The notes beneath the pieces are model-generated. The model saw nothing but the letters and a program-made list of their open reading frames with translations, was not told where the DNA came from and did not search any database. Shown in pieces: positions 43,302 through 52,443 of a DNA stretch of 64,000 bases. The stretch is taken from NCBI GenBank assembly GCA_015075375.1, contig JABTUM010000003.1, forward strand, positions 558,001 through 622,000, given 5' to 3'. How positions within the stretch are numbered: position 1 is the first letter of the stretch; each line of letters starts with the position of its first letter. This DNA comes from Planctomycetota bacterium. GTDB lineage: Bacteria > Planctomycetota > SZUA-567 > H5-PLA8. The position numbers were made by a program, and so were the translations under genes.

Positions 43302-45038
43302 TTATTCGAACGCCAGGGTCTCGCGAATGACCTCTTCGATGGTCGTGATGCCGTCGAAGATCTTGAGGATGCCGGATTCGCGCAAGGTGCGCATGCCGGC
43401 GGCCTGGGCTTCGGCGCGGATCACTTCGGTGGACTTCTTCTGCAGGATCAGTTCGCGCATCTTGCTGTCGATGGGCATGATCTCGAAGATCGCGTTACGG
43501 CCACGATAGCCGGTTTTGTTGCAGTTCTCGCAGCGCCGCCCGTAATAGAAGTTCCGGCCTTCCAGATCTTCGGCGCGGAGGTTGACCTGAAGGAGCTGCT
43601 CCTCGCTGGGCATGTACGTATCTTTGCATTTGGAACAGACGCAGCGGACAAGGCGCTGGGCCACGACGGCGTAAAGCGTGGCCGCGGCCAGGAACGCTTC
43701 GATGCCCATATCGAGCAGACGCGTAATGGTGCTGGGCGCGTCGTTGGTGTGCAGCGTGCTGAAGACCAAGTGCCCGGTCAGCGAGGCTTCGATGGCGATT
43801 TCGGCGGTTTCCAAGTCGCGGATTTCGCCGACCAGGATCTTGTCCGGGTCTTGGCGCAGGATCGAGCGCAAACAGGCCGAATAGGTCACGCCGATGGATT
43901 CGTCGATGGGCACCTGGATGATGCCGTCCAAGTCGTACTCGACGGGGTCCTCGGTCGTGATGATCTTCACTTCCGGCGTATTGGCTTCGTTCAGGAGCGA
44001 ATACAGCGTGGTGGTCTTGCCGGAGCCGGTGGGGCCGGTGACGAGCACGATGCCGTTGGGCTGTTCAACGCAGCCACGGAAAAACTCCATTTCCTCGTCG
44101 CGCATGCCCAGGCGTTCGAGATCCAGGCTGACGACGCTGCGGTCGAGTACGCGCATCACGACCGATTCGCCGAAGACGGTGGGCAGCGTCGAGACGCGCA
44201 AGTCGATGGGATTGCCGCCGACGACCAGCTCGATGCGGTTGTCCTGCGGCACCCGCCGCTCGGCGATGTCCATGTTCGACATGACCTTGATGCGGCTGAC
44301 GATGGCCAAGGCGAGCTGCTTGGGCGGCGGCGTGATTTCGAGCAGCGTGCCGTCGATGCGGTAGCGGATGCGGAATTCGTTTTCGAACGGTTCGAAGTGG
44401 ACGTCCGAGGCCTGGTCTTTGATGGCGGTCAGGAGCACGAGGTTCAGGAAGCGCACGACCGGCGGCGCGTTGACCATGTCTTCAATACGCTTGCCGTCCA
44501 TCTTGCCCGCATCGAGGGGCAGGTCGAGGTCCTCGGCCTTCAGGCCTTCCATCAGCTCCTTGATCTGGTCGCGGTCGGATCCGAAAAGCCGTTCGATGGT
44601 CGAGGTGATCTGATCTTCCGAAGCGACGGCGCCCTGCACGCCACAATTCAAGATGAAGCGCAGGTCGTCCAGCGCGTTGACGTTGCGCGGATCGGCCATG
44701 GCCACCGTCAGCACGCCGTCGGCGAAATCGATCGGCACGATCTGGTACATCTGCGCCATATCGACGGAGACCATCTTCACGACTTCCGCGGGGATCTCCA
44801 GTTCGCTCAGGTTCACCACCGGCATCTGGTGCTGCATGGCCAGCGCCTGGAGTACGTCCTCCTTGGAGATGAATCCCAGTTCGACGAGGAGCTGCCCGAT
44901 CACGCCGCCTTTTTCGTTCTGCGCGGCCAGCCCCTGTTCGAGCTGCTGCTCGTCGAGCACGCCCATCTCGATCAGGATCTGCCCGATCGGGCGGCGCTCT
45001 TCGTAGCCCTCGTCTCCGCCGCCCACCGCCAGCGACAT
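43302..45038 (-). CDS. pilB: GspE/PilB-type pilus assembly ATPase (copy 1)
   Basis: 578 residues from ATG with GAGGAAG upstream; a GTG at 45062, with its own GAGG, would add eight residues. Two MshEN-type N-terminal regions come first (RRPIGQILIEMGVLDEQQLEQGLAAQ, and LSELEIPAEVVKMVSVDMAQMYQIVPIDFADGVLTVAMADP). The secretion ATPase core has Walker A GPTGSGKTTTLYS at about residue 331, the Asp box (RSILRQDPDKILVGEIRDLETAEIAIEASLTGHLVFSTLHT), and a four-cysteine zinc site (CVCSKCK ... CENCN). It powers type IV pilus extension or type II secretion. It is the last of three consecutive ATPase genes. Confidence 0.92.
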   Translation of the reverse strand: MSLAVGGGDEGYEERRPIGQILIEMGVLDEQQLEQGLAAQNEKGGVIGQLLVELGFISKEDVLQALAMQHQMPVVNLSELEIPAEVVKMVSVDMAQMYQIVPIDFADGVLTVAMADPRNVNALDDLRFILNCGVQGAVASEDQITSTIERLFGSDRDQIKELMEGLKAEDLDLPLDAGKMDGKRIEDMVNAPPVVRFLNLVLLTAIKDQASDVHFEPFENEFRIRYRIDGTLLEITPPPKQLALAIVSRIKVMSNMDIAERRVPQDNRIELVVGGNPIDLRVSTLPTVFGESVVMRVLDRSVVSLDLERLGMRDEEMEFFRGCVEQPNGIVLVTGPTGSGKTTTLYSLLNEANTPEVKIITTEDPVEYDLDGIIQVPIDESIGVTYSACLRSILRQDPDKILVGEIRDLETAEIAIEASLTGHLVFSTLHTNDAPSTITRLLDMGIEAFLAAATLYAVVAQRLVRCVCSKCKDTYMPSEEQLLQVNLRAEDLEGRNFYYGRRCENCNKTGYRGRNAIFEIMPIDSKMRELILQKKSTEVIRAEAQAAGMRTLRESGILKIFDGITTIEEVIRETLAFE

Positions 45039-45092
45039 GGGTTCTTCCTCGAATGTGGCCACTGCGAAACCTCGCTTCTATGTCAGAGCCGC

Positions 45093-46334
45093 TTACTTGC
45101 GCCGCTTCATCGCTTCGGTGTATTCGCGAACCTTGTTTTCGACCGCAATCGGATCGGCGCACTTGCGCATCATCTCGTTGTAGGTGATGCGTTGCCGGGT
45201 CCAGAGGTTGAACAGGAAGTCGTCGAGCAGGATATTGCCGTCCTTGGCGCCCGTCTGGATGTGGGAGTTGATCTTGTAGGTCTCGCCCTTACGAATCAGG
45301 GACTCCATCGCATCGTTGACGAACATCATTTCGAAGGCGGCGACGCGCCCTTTGTTATCGGCGGTGGGCAGCAGAGACTGCGAAACCACGGCTTTGAGCG
45401 AAGCCGCCAACTGCGTGCGGATCTGCGCCTGCTGGTTGGTCGGGAAAGCGTCGACGATGCGGTCGACGGTCTCGGCTGCGCCGGTGGTATGCAGCGTGCC
45501 GAAGACCAAGTGCCCGGTTTCGGCCGCGGTGATCGCGGTGGAGATGGTCTCCAGGTCGCGCATTTCGCCGACGAGAATCACGTCGGGGTCCTGGCGCAGC
45601 GCGCGGCGCAGCGCTTCGGGGAAGTCCGGCACGTCGGCGTGCAGTTCGCGCTGGGTCACCACGCACTTCTTGTGCTGGTGGTAGTACTCGATGGGATCCT
45701 CGATCGTAATGATGTGGTCGCTGCGCTCGGTGTTGATGAAATCGATCATGGTGGCGAGCGTGGAGGTCTTGCCGCTGCCGGTCGGTCCGGTGACCAGCAC
45801 CAAACCGCGCGGGCGCAGGCACAGGTCTTTGACCGTGGCCGGCAGCCCGATCTCGTCGAAGGTGCGCAGCCGGTTGGGGATCATGCGCAGCACCACGCCG
45901 ACGACGCCCTTCTGCTTGAAGACGGAGACGCGGAAGCGGGCCTTATCGGCGTAGGCGAAGCCGAAGTCGGCGCCGCCGCGTTCGGCCAGTTCCTGCTGGT
46001 GGCGGTCGCTGGTGATCGACTTCATCAGCTTAAGGGTGTCGTCGGGCACGAGCGGGTTGTTGCCCAGGTTGTGCAGTTCGCCGCGCACGCGCACCGCCGG
46101 CGGGCGCCCCACCGCCAGATGCAAGTCCGACGCGTCGTACTTGAGCATCGCTTCAAGCAGCCGGGCGATATCGGCCTTGGCTCCGCCGGTGGCCGCGCCG
46201 GTCTGGACCGCGCCTCCGGGTTCGCCCGCCGCCACGGGCGAGGCGTGCCGCGCGGAGCCGGATGCCGACGGCGCGGAACCCGGCGCGCCACGCAGCGCGG
46301 GATTCTGGCCGGGTTGTTGCGGTTGCATGCCCAT
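45093..46334 (-). CDS. pilT: Type IV pilus retraction ATPase PilT
   Basis: 413 residues from ATG with GGGGA. After a 50-residue A/G/P-rich leader the PilT domain begins (LLEAMLKYDASDLHLAVGRPPAVRVRGEL), then Walker A GPTGSGKTSTLATMIDFIN at about residue 180, HIITIEDPIEYYHQHKKCVVTQRELHADVPDFPEALRRALRQDPDVILVGEMRDLETISTAITAAETGHLVFGTLHTTGAAETVDRI, with histidines and the GEMRD motif of retraction ATPases. It depolymerises the pilus and drives twitching. The C-terminal HNVQ-like helix (LIRKGETYKINSHIQTG) is present. It lies between the two PilB-type genes in the same direction. Confidence 0.93.
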   Translation of the reverse strand: MGMQPQQPGQNPALRGAPGSAPSASGSARHASPVAAGEPGGAVQTGAATGGAKADIARLLEAMLKYDASDLHLAVGRPPAVRVRGELHNLGNNPLVPDDTLKLMKSITSDRHQQELAERGGADFGFAYADKARFRVSVFKQKGVVGVVLRMIPNRLRTFDEIGLPATVKDLCLRPRGLVLVTGPTGSGKTSTLATMIDFINTERSDHIITIEDPIEYYHQHKKCVVTQRELHADVPDFPEALRRALRQDPDVILVGEMRDLETISTAITAAETGHLVFGTLHTTGAAETVDRIVDAFPTNQQAQIRTQLAASLKAVVSQSLLPTADNKGRVAAFEMMFVNDAMESLIRKGETYKINSHIQTGAKDGNILLDDFLFNLWTRQRITYNEMMRKCADPIAVENKVREYTEAMKRRK

Positions 46335-46376
46335 TTCGGTTCCCCGTGAGGTCGTGCTCGTTGTCCGATCGCGGCG

Positions 46377-48101
46377 TTACGTGTACTGCTTGGCTTCGCC
46401 CATCACCTCGTCCAGCGTCGTCCAGCCGTCCAAGACCTTGCGCAAGCCGTCGTCGAGCAGGGTGTGCATCCCGTCGCGGCAGGCCTGTTCGCGGATCGCG
46501 TCGGTGGTCGCCTTGTTGAAGCACATGTCGCGCAGGCGGCCGTTCATCACCATGATTTCGTAGATGCCTTTGCGGCCGCGGAAGCCGACGCCGTTGCAGT
46601 TCTGGCAGCCGGCGCCGCGGTAAAGCTGCTTGCCCTGGAACTGTTCGTCGCGCAGGCCGACCGAACGCAGGCGCTGCGGGTCTTCCTCGGTCGGCTGCTT
46701 GCAGTTCGGGCAGATCATGCGGATCAGGCGCTGCGCCTGCACGGCCTGAATCGAACTGGCCACGAGGAAGGGCGCCATGCCCATGTCGATCAGGCGCGAG
46801 AGCGAGCTGGGCGCGTCGTTGGTGTGCAGCGTGCTGAATACCAAGTGCCCGGTCAGCGCGGCCTGCACGGCGATTTCGGCGGTTTCGCTGTCGCGGATTT
46901 CGCCGACCAGAATCACGTTCGGCGCCTGGCGCAGCATCGCGCGCAGCGCCTTTTGGAACGTCATGCCCGCGTCGGCGTTGACCTGACACTGATTGATTCC
47001 GCCGATGGTGTACTCCACCGGGTTCTCGACGGTGATGATCTTGCGGTCGGCGGTGTTCAGTTCGTTGAGCGCGGAATAGAGCGTGGTGGTTTTTCCGGAA
47101 CCGGTCGGGCCGGTGATGAGCATGATCCCGTTGGGCTTGCGAATCAGGCCGCGGAAAATCTTCATGTCGCTTTCGTAAAAACCCAATTCTTCGAGACCGA
47201 AGCTGATCGATTTCTTGTCCAGAATACGCATCACCACCGATTCGCCGTGCGAAGCGGGCAGCGACGAAATGCGTAAGTCGAGATCGCGGCCGAGCATCTT
47301 GAGCGGAATCTTGCCGTCCTGCGGCCGGCGTTTCTCTTCGACGTGCAGGTCGGCCATGATCTTGATGCGGCTGATCACCGCGCCCTGCAGGCGCTTCTGC
47401 GGCGCGTCGACTTCGTAACAGACGCCGTCGATGCGGTAGCGGACGCGCAATCGATCGAGCATCGGTTCGATGTGAATGTCGCTGGCCCTGTTTTTCACCG
47501 CTTCCTGGATCAGCAGATGCACGAGCCGGATGATCGGCGCGTCGTCGTCCTCGGCGTCCCAGCGTTCGGCTTCCTCGCGCTTGGCTTCGGTGTCGATCAC
47601 TTCGATGTCGCCCTGCGAAAGCGACTGCGAAAGGTCGTCGATTTCGGCGCGGAGCTTGTTGGAGCGGTCGGTGTAGTAGGTGTCAATGGCGGTGTCGATG
47701 GCGTCGCGCGGCGAGAGTACGGGCTCGACCTGGCAGTTGATCATGAAGCGGATGTTGTCGAGGCTTTGGAGGTCGAGCGGATCCGAGATCGCCAGCGTCA
47801 GGACGCCGTCGAACATGTCGATGGGCATCACGTGATTGTCGCGGCAGACCTGCTCGGGCACCATCGCCGTAACGTTCTCGGGAATCTCCAGCCCGGCCAG
47901 ATCGACCATCTCCATCCCGAACTGCTCGGCCAGCGCGGCGGTGATGTCCGAAACGGAGCAGAGTTCCTCGGCGACGAAGATCTCGCCGATCTTGCGCGCG
48001 TCGCCGTTCATCTGCATTTCGAGGGCGCGGTCGATGTCTTCCTGCGAGACGCAGCCCATATCCATCAGGATCTCGCCGATGAAACGCCGTTGATCGCTCA
48101 T
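46377..48101 (-). CDS. pilB: GspE/PilB-type pilus assembly ATPase (copy 2)
   Basis: 574 residues. Same architecture as the copy at 43302-45038 but clearly diverged: MshEN (FIGEILMDMGCVSQEDIDRALEMQM, VTAMVPEQVCRDNHVMPIDMFDGVLTLAISDPLDL), Walker A GPTGSGKTTTLYSALNELN at about residue 327, AMLRQAPNVILVGEIRDSETAEIAVQAALTGHLVFSTLHTNDAPSSLSRLIDMG, and zinc ligands (CPNCK ... CQNCN). It is first in the run of three ATPase genes. A double PilB set may serve two pilus or secretion systems, or one hetero-hexamer; sequence alone cannot decide. Confidence 0.92.
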   Translation of the reverse strand: MSDQRRFIGEILMDMGCVSQEDIDRALEMQMNGDARKIGEIFVAEELCSVSDITAALAEQFGMEMVDLAGLEIPENVTAMVPEQVCRDNHVMPIDMFDGVLTLAISDPLDLQSLDNIRFMINCQVEPVLSPRDAIDTAIDTYYTDRSNKLRAEIDDLSQSLSQGDIEVIDTEAKREEAERWDAEDDDAPIIRLVHLLIQEAVKNRASDIHIEPMLDRLRVRYRIDGVCYEVDAPQKRLQGAVISRIKIMADLHVEEKRRPQDGKIPLKMLGRDLDLRISSLPASHGESVVMRILDKKSISFGLEELGFYESDMKIFRGLIRKPNGIMLITGPTGSGKTTTLYSALNELNTADRKIITVENPVEYTIGGINQCQVNADAGMTFQKALRAMLRQAPNVILVGEIRDSETAEIAVQAALTGHLVFSTLHTNDAPSSLSRLIDMGMAPFLVASSIQAVQAQRLIRMICPNCKQPTEEDPQRLRSVGLRDEQFQGKQLYRGAGCQNCNGVGFRGRKGIYEIMVMNGRLRDMCFNKATTDAIREQACRDGMHTLLDDGLRKVLDGWTTLDEVMGEAKQYT

Positions 48102-48290
48102 GTGGTCTGGCGTCCCCCCGTGCGTAACGCACGTTTACGAACCCGCAGAAAGCGCCCGGCGCGCCACGTTCAGCACGTCGCGCGGGACCCTGCGCCGCGG
48201 CTCCCCCAACGGCGGGCAACTATACGATTGGAGCGGAGTTGCGGCAACCTTATTTGAATTTCGGCAGAGCCGGAGCGGGCTCGAATTGCG

Positions 48291-48325
48291 GTTAAAAAGT
48301 GCACGCTAAAATGCACTGGTGCATT
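48291..48325 (-). terminator. Probable terminator after the stand-alone MshEN gene
   Basis: Read on the minus strand, AATGCAC-CA-GTGCATT is a perfect 7-bp stem, and a second GTGCAC arm then runs into five T. It lies 20 bases past the stop at 48345. The tight 2-base loop is unusual, and the arms may instead pair in a larger hairpin. Confidence 0.45.
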
Positions 48326-48344
48326 ACGGCGCGGTCGCGCGGGG

Positions 48345-48653
48345 CTAGGGGCGTCCATAGAGGCGCTCGATGGCTAGGCGAATAGACTCACGGGACGCCC
48401 GAACGGGCTCGATCTGAACCGAGCAGGCAAAGTGCTCCGCCCTGAGTTGCGTCAACACCTCCAGATCCGGAATCGCCAACGTCAACACGTGGTCAAACAG
48501 ATCAACGGGCACTACGCCCAGTTCGCGGCAAGTTTTCACGGAGATGAGAGCGAGCACCTCAGGTGCAACGGTCACTACCTGCAGATCCACGTGCTCCAGT
48601 CCGAATCCATTGTCATCCATGCATGGATCCGTCGGGTTGGCTGGTGCTACCAT
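48345..48653 (-). CDS. Free-standing MshEN-like domain protein
   Basis: 102 residues from ATG with GAGG at a 6-base spacing. From about residue 20 it parallels the MshEN N-terminal domain of the two PilB copies nearby: LQVVTVAPEVLALISVKTCRELGVVPVDLFDHVLTLAIPDLEVLTQLR corresponds to the PilB stretch with MVPEQVCRDNHVMPIDMFDGVLTLAI. There is no ATPase domain and no sign of decay in the open frame, and it has its own ribosome binding site and terminator. In PilB/MshE relatives this domain binds cyclic di-GMP; binding residues here were not verified. It could be a regulator of the pilus ATPases or a remnant. Confidence 0.75.
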   Translation of the reverse strand: MVAPANPTDPCMDDNGFGLEHVDLQVVTVAPEVLALISVKTCRELGVVPVDLFDHVLTLAIPDLEVLTQLRAEHFACSVQIEPVRASRESIRLAIERLYGRP

Positions 48654-48819
48654 GGGCCACCTCTTTCACTACTTACCCATGGATTCCATAAAGGTAACGC
48701 GCAATTGATCCGGTCTCGAATAAGCCGCCGCACGGAACTTGCGCCGCACCGCGATCCGCGTCATTCTTCCTCGCAGCCGGCTCCGCCGTCTTCGTGATGC
48801 TCCAACCTTCGAGGTAGCC

Positions 48820-49686
48820 ATGCCCGCACCCGACATCCTTCGCACACCCGCCGCGATGCTCGCGTGGTCGAAAGCCGCGCAGCGCGAGGGACACACCATC
48901 GGCTTCGTCCCGACCATGGGCGCCTTGCACAAGGGCCACGTCACACTCGTCGAACGCGCCCGAGCCGAAAACACCAAGGTGGTCGTGAGCGTCTACGTGA
49001 ACCCCACCCAGTTCGACAACCCCGAAGATCTGAAGAAGTACCCGCGCACCTTCGACACGGACCGCGCGCTGCTGGAAAAGGCCGGCGCCGACGCGATCTA
49101 CGCACCCGACGACGCGGCGATGTACGATCCGGAAGCGCGCACGTGGGTGGAAGTGGGCGAACTGGCCGACGCGCTGTGCGGCCTCTCGCGGCCCGGGCAT
49201 TTCCGCGGCGTCTGCACGGTGGTCACGAAGCTCCTCAGCACCGTCCGCCCCGACCGCGCGTACTTCGGGCAGAAGGATTACCAGCAGTTGCGCATTATCG
49301 AAGTGGTGGCGCGCGATCTGAACCTCGGCTGCGCCATCGTCCCTTGCCCGATCGTGCGCGAAGCGGACGGCTTGGCGTGCAGCAGCCGCAACGTCCGGCT
49401 GACGCCGCAGCACCGCCAGGAAGCAGTCTGGCTGAGCAAGGTGCTGCGCGATGCGAAGGCCAAGATCGGGGCCGGCGAACGCGAGGGCCTGAAGCTAGCC
49501 GGCGAAATGGCCGAACAGCTCGAAGCGCACACCAGCGGCGAGATCGACTACGTCGCCGTCGTCGATGCGCTCAATTTCGCCGACCTGCAGAAGATCGAAG
49601 GCGAAGTGCTGCTCGCGCTGGCGGTAAAGTTCGGGAGCGTGCGGCTGATCGACAACGAACGGGTGAGCGTTCCGGTTAAGCCTTAG
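48820..49686 (+). CDS. panC: Pantothenate synthetase
   Basis: 288 residues from ATG with GAGG. It ligates pantoate and beta-alanine with ATP to give pantothenate, a coenzyme A precursor. Motifs: TIGFVPTMGALHKGHVTLVERAR (nucleotidyl-transferase HxGH variant), VSVYVNPTQFDNPEDLKKYPRTFDTDRALLEKAGADAIYAPD, RPGHFRGVCTVVTKLLSTVRPDRAYFGQKDYQQLRII, READGLACSSRNVRLTPQ. Full length, cytoplasmic. It stands alone with its own upstream region. Beta-alanine is also the substrate suggested for the aminotransferase and dehydrogenase further on. Confidence 0.96.
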   Translation: MPAPDILRTPAAMLAWSKAAQREGHTIGFVPTMGALHKGHVTLVERARAENTKVVVSVYVNPTQFDNPEDLKKYPRTFDTDRALLEKAGADAIYAPDDAAMYDPEARTWVEVGELADALCGLSRPGHFRGVCTVVTKLLSTVRPDRAYFGQKDYQQLRIIEVVARDLNLGCAIVPCPIVREADGLACSSRNVRLTPQHRQEAVWLSKVLRDAKAKIGAGEREGLKLAGEMAEQLEAHTSGEIDYVAVVDALNFADLQKIEGEVLLALAVKFGSVRLIDNERVSVPVKP

Positions 49687-49692
49687 CGGCTT

Positions 49693-50748
49693 TTAACGCT
49701 TCTTCAGATCGCGGTCGGCTACGGCCAGCATCTCGGCTTCGTCCTTTACATAGATTTTCTTGATACCGGCCGCAGCCAGCGCCTCGACCATCGCGGAGAT
49801 GCTTCCGGCCGGCGCGGCGGACGAACGGAGCACCACCGCCGAGGGCAGATGATCTTGCGGCAGCCGCGCGCGGAAAGCCTGCACGCGCTGGGCCACGAAG
49901 GCTTTGTCGTCCAGCGCCGCCAGTTGCCCGTCCACGCGCGCGAATTCGCGGGCGTCCTGGGCGCGGCTGCCGGACGAGCGTCCGACGAGTTCCACGACCA
50001 TCCGTTCTTCGCTGCGCGGCGCATCGACGCGTACCGAGGGCAGCAAGTCCCAGGCGTCGCTGTGCTGCAACTCCGACATGGCCGGATAGGTGGGATTCAC
50101 GCGCCGGAAGGTGGGCTCGGGGCAGACCAACAACGGGCGCTGCCAGGGCGGTTCGTTCGCGCGGTTGGTGCGCTTGACGTGGTTCTTCATGAAGTACCCC
50201 GTCACGCGCATCACGGGGTTCTTGTCTTCCTCGATGCCCTTCTTGAGCTGGGCGTATAGCGTGGAGCCGGGCGGGCACAGGATGCGCAGTTCGTAGACCT
50301 GGACGTACGGCGGGCTTCCGGCGGCCAGAATCGCCGGCAGCACGGTGTAACCCGGGAGTCCGTACTCGGCCGGCAGCTTGGCTTGTTCGACCTCCATCAC
50401 CACCGCATTCTTCACGCCGGCCAGTTCGCCGCGAAAAAGGTGCGGGTGCTTGAGCAGGTTCTCGAAGGTGGCTTGCTCGTTTTTCTTGTCGTCGAGCTTC
50501 GTTTCGTCGGAGTTCGCGGCGCAAAGCTTCAGGAGATGCTTGTAGGCCTTGCCTTCCAGCGCGGCGGAGGCCTGCAGGTCGTGGGGATCGTCGACGATCT
50601 GAGCCATCAGCAGGCGCCGCTCGTTGGCCTCGGCGTCCATGCGGTCGGCCCAGACTTTGGGCTCTTGGGACGGCTTGCGGCTGCACCCGGCCAAGGCGCA
50701 TGCCGCCAAGGCCAGCATCAGGCCGGCGGTCCGCAGGCGATCGTTCAT
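49693..50748 (-). CDS. Lipoprotein of unknown function
   Basis: 351 residues. The signal peptide ends in the lipobox LAG-C at about residue 22, so it is a membrane-anchored lipoprotein. The mature part has alternating helices and strands without a recognised domain; a proline-rich stretch (AKLPAEYGLPGYTVLPAI) and an acidic region are visible. The C-terminal 60 residues (PSAVVLRSSAAPAGSISAMVEALAAAGIKKIYVKDEA) look like an ExbD/TolR-type C-terminal fold, but this is only a resemblance. Start fixed by the ATGA overlap with the upstream cyclodeaminase-like gene. It is convergent with panC, 6 bases from its stop. Confidence 0.75.
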   Translation of the reverse strand: MNDRLRTAGLMLALAACALAGCSRKPSQEPKVWADRMDAEANERRLLMAQIVDDPHDLQASAALEGKAYKHLLKLCAANSDETKLDDKKNEQATFENLLKHPHLFRGELAGVKNAVVMEVEQAKLPAEYGLPGYTVLPAILAAGSPPYVQVYELRILCPPGSTLYAQLKKGIEEDKNPVMRVTGYFMKNHVKRTNRANEPPWQRPLLVCPEPTFRRVNPTYPAMSELQHSDAWDLLPSVRVDAPRSEERMVVELVGRSSGSRAQDAREFARVDGQLAALDDKAFVAQRVQAFRARLPQDHLPSAVVLRSSAAPAGSISAMVEALAAAGIKKIYVKDEAEMLAVADRDLKKR

Positions 50749-51422
50749 GATCCGGTATCGTCCGCCCAGCCCCAACTCTTCATTACCGCCGCCTCAACAT
50801 CCCCGCGCACGGCGATGCAGCGCGCCAACCGTTCGAAGGCGGCCGCCCCCCGGGCGGCTTCGGGCGAGTTAGGCTGCGGCTGGCCCAGATTGCCCAGCAC
50901 CTGCGTGCAGGCGCCTCTAGCGGCGGCTTCAAAAAGCTGCGCGGCGACCGGCACGTCGGCCAGCAGGCTTGGATTGCACAGCGGCCCCAATTCGGCGAGA
51001 GCGTTCAAGCCGTCCTCGGCGGCGGCCAGCAGCGCCTCCGGAACCGCGGTGGATGCTTCTTTAGCTTGCTCCAGCGCGGCGCGGCGCGCCTTCTTTTCGG
51101 GCTCCGAAGCCTTGGGCAACTGCCGCGCGGCCGCCCACGCGGCGTAGGCTTGGGCATCGCGTTCGAGCAACGCCATGACGCGATCGCGCAATTCGGTAAA
51201 GCGCGCTTCCAGCGCCCGGACCTGGGCTTCCACCGCCTGAAACTTCTCGCCCGAAGTATAGGCGGCGCACATGGCGCCCAATGCCGCGCCCGTCGCGCCG
51301 GCCAACGCGGCCGCCGCGCCGCCGCCCGGCGCCGGCTCGCGCGCCGAGAGCCGCGCGAGAAAGTCGTGCAGGGATAGATCGCCTAGCTTGGCCACACGGG
51401 TCTCCGGGGTGCTTGCTTCCAT
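50745..51422 (-). CDS. Cyclodeaminase/cyclohydrolase family protein (FTCD C-domain)
   Basis: 225 residues, all-helical. It matches the cyclodeaminase part of formiminotransferase-cyclodeaminase: LSLHDFLARLSAREPAPGGGAAAALAGATGAALGAMCAAYT (the conserved PGGGxxAA loop), then MALLERDAQAYAAWAAARQLPK and VPEALLAAAEDGLNALAELGPLCNPSLLADV. Members act on formimino- or methenyl-tetrahydrofolate, giving a link to the folate genes at 31-36 kb. No formiminotransferase half is present. Start: ATG at 51422, divergent from the AraC gene. It overlaps the lipoprotein gene downstream by 4 bases. Confidence 0.88.
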   Translation of the reverse strand: MEASTPETRVAKLGDLSLHDFLARLSAREPAPGGGAAAALAGATGAALGAMCAAYTSGEKFQAVEAQVRALEARFTELRDRVMALLERDAQAYAAWAAARQLPKASEPEKKARRAALEQAKEASTAVPEALLAAAEDGLNALAELGPLCNPSLLADVPVAAQLFEAAARGACTQVLGNLGQPQPNSPEAARGAAAFERLARCIAVRGDVEAAVMKSWGWADDTGS

Positions 51423-51476
51423 CGCGAGTTCGAGATTAGCATGCGCAGCAACCGCCGCATAGCCCACGGATCGCCC

Positions 51477-52343
51477 ATGCCCGACGAGACGCTGCTGGAT
51501 CCCTACGCGCTGCGCCCGCACATCCGGCGCTGGGCACACCACCCCGGCTTCGCGCGCGGCACGGTCGGGCCGCGCGAACTGCCCGATCACGAATTCGTGC
51601 TGATCACCAGCCACGGCGGCTGGTACGAGGACGACGCGGGACGCCGCGGGCTGGTGCCCGGCGACTTGTACCTCCTGCGGCCCAAGCGCCGCCACACCTT
51701 CCAGTGGGGACCCTACGGCACCTGGCACTGCTTCATTCATTTCGACTTCGACGCCGAGCAGCGCCAGCCGGTGGGCGACGTGCGCCTGGCCGGCGCGCGG
51801 CCTTTCCCGAACCCGCTGCATCTGGGCCTCGGCACGCCTGCCGGAAAGTTCATGCTCGATATCGCCCGCGCGGTCAAACCCGGCTCGCCGTGGTGCCGCT
51901 TGCGCTGGCGCGGCGCGTTCCTCAATCTCATGGCGCTGTTGTGCGACGGCCCCCTGCGCCCGGCCGGCTCCCGCGACGGCGCGGACCCCGAAGCGCTGGG
52001 CCCCAGCGTCAACGAATGGCGCGTCCGCCGTGCCCTGGACGTGCTCGAAAAACGCCTGGGCGATCCGCAACTGGCGGCGGGCGATCTGGCCTCGGCGGCC
52101 GGCTTGAGCGAACCGCACTTTCGGCGGTTATGCCGCGAGGTGACCGGGCGCGGGCCGCTGGACGTCATCCGCCGGCGGCGCCTGACCCTCGCGCGGCGGC
52201 TCCTGCTCGATCCGCAGCAACCCATCGCCGCCGTTTCGCGCGCCTGCGGCTTCGACGACCCGCGCTACTTCGCGCGGCTTTTCCGGCAGGAAGAGGGGCT
52301 TTCGCCCCAGGAGTACCGCGCGGCGATCCTGGCCGGGCGCTGA
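51477..52343 (+). CDS. AraC-family transcriptional regulator
   Basis: 288 residues from ATG at 51477; another ATG at 51441 cannot be excluded. The N-terminal half is a cupin-like sensor (HEFVLITSHGGWYEDDAGRRGLVPGDLYLLRPKRRHTFQWGPYGTWHCFIHFDF). The C-terminal 100 residues form the double helix-turn-helix (LEKRLGDPQLAAGDLASAAGLSEPHFRRLCREVTGRGPLDVIRRRRLTLARRLLLDPQQPIAAVSRACGFDDPRYFARLFRQEEGLSPQEYR). This layout is typical of sugar-responsive AraC proteins. The target is unknown; no carbohydrate gene is immediately adjacent. It is divergent from the cyclodeaminase-like gene. Confidence 0.9.
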   Translation: MPDETLLDPYALRPHIRRWAHHPGFARGTVGPRELPDHEFVLITSHGGWYEDDAGRRGLVPGDLYLLRPKRRHTFQWGPYGTWHCFIHFDFDAEQRQPVGDVRLAGARPFPNPLHLGLGTPAGKFMLDIARAVKPGSPWCRLRWRGAFLNLMALLCDGPLRPAGSRDGADPEALGPSVNEWRVRRALDVLEKRLGDPQLAAGDLASAAGLSEPHFRRLCREVTGRGPLDVIRRRRLTLARRLLLDPQQPIAAVSRACGFDDPRYFARLFRQEEGLSPQEYRAAILAGR

Positions 52344-52370
52344 CGCGCCCAGCAGCCCCCGCCGGGCGAA

Positions 52371-52433
52371 ATATCGAACATTCCGGCTTGCGCTCCGTCC
52401 ATCCCGGTGTACTTATATATCGAACACCGTTCG
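52371..52433. promoter_or_regulatory. Candidate operator pair of the XRE-cupin regulator
   Basis: ATATCGAACA occurs at 52371-52380 and 52417-52426. The second copy runs into a perfect inverted repeat CGAAC-ACC-GTTCG at 52421-52433, which abuts the ribosome binding site of the XRE-cupin gene. Placement suggests autoregulation and possibly control of the catabolic genes downstream. Confidence 0.5.
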
Positions 52434-52443
52434 GGAGCGGTTC

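Noticed and set aside
43161..46349. A 1062-codon forward frame opposite the pilus ATPase genes
   Set aside because: It is the complementary-strand shadow of pilB and pilT; its translation shows no domain and no ribosome binding site is present.
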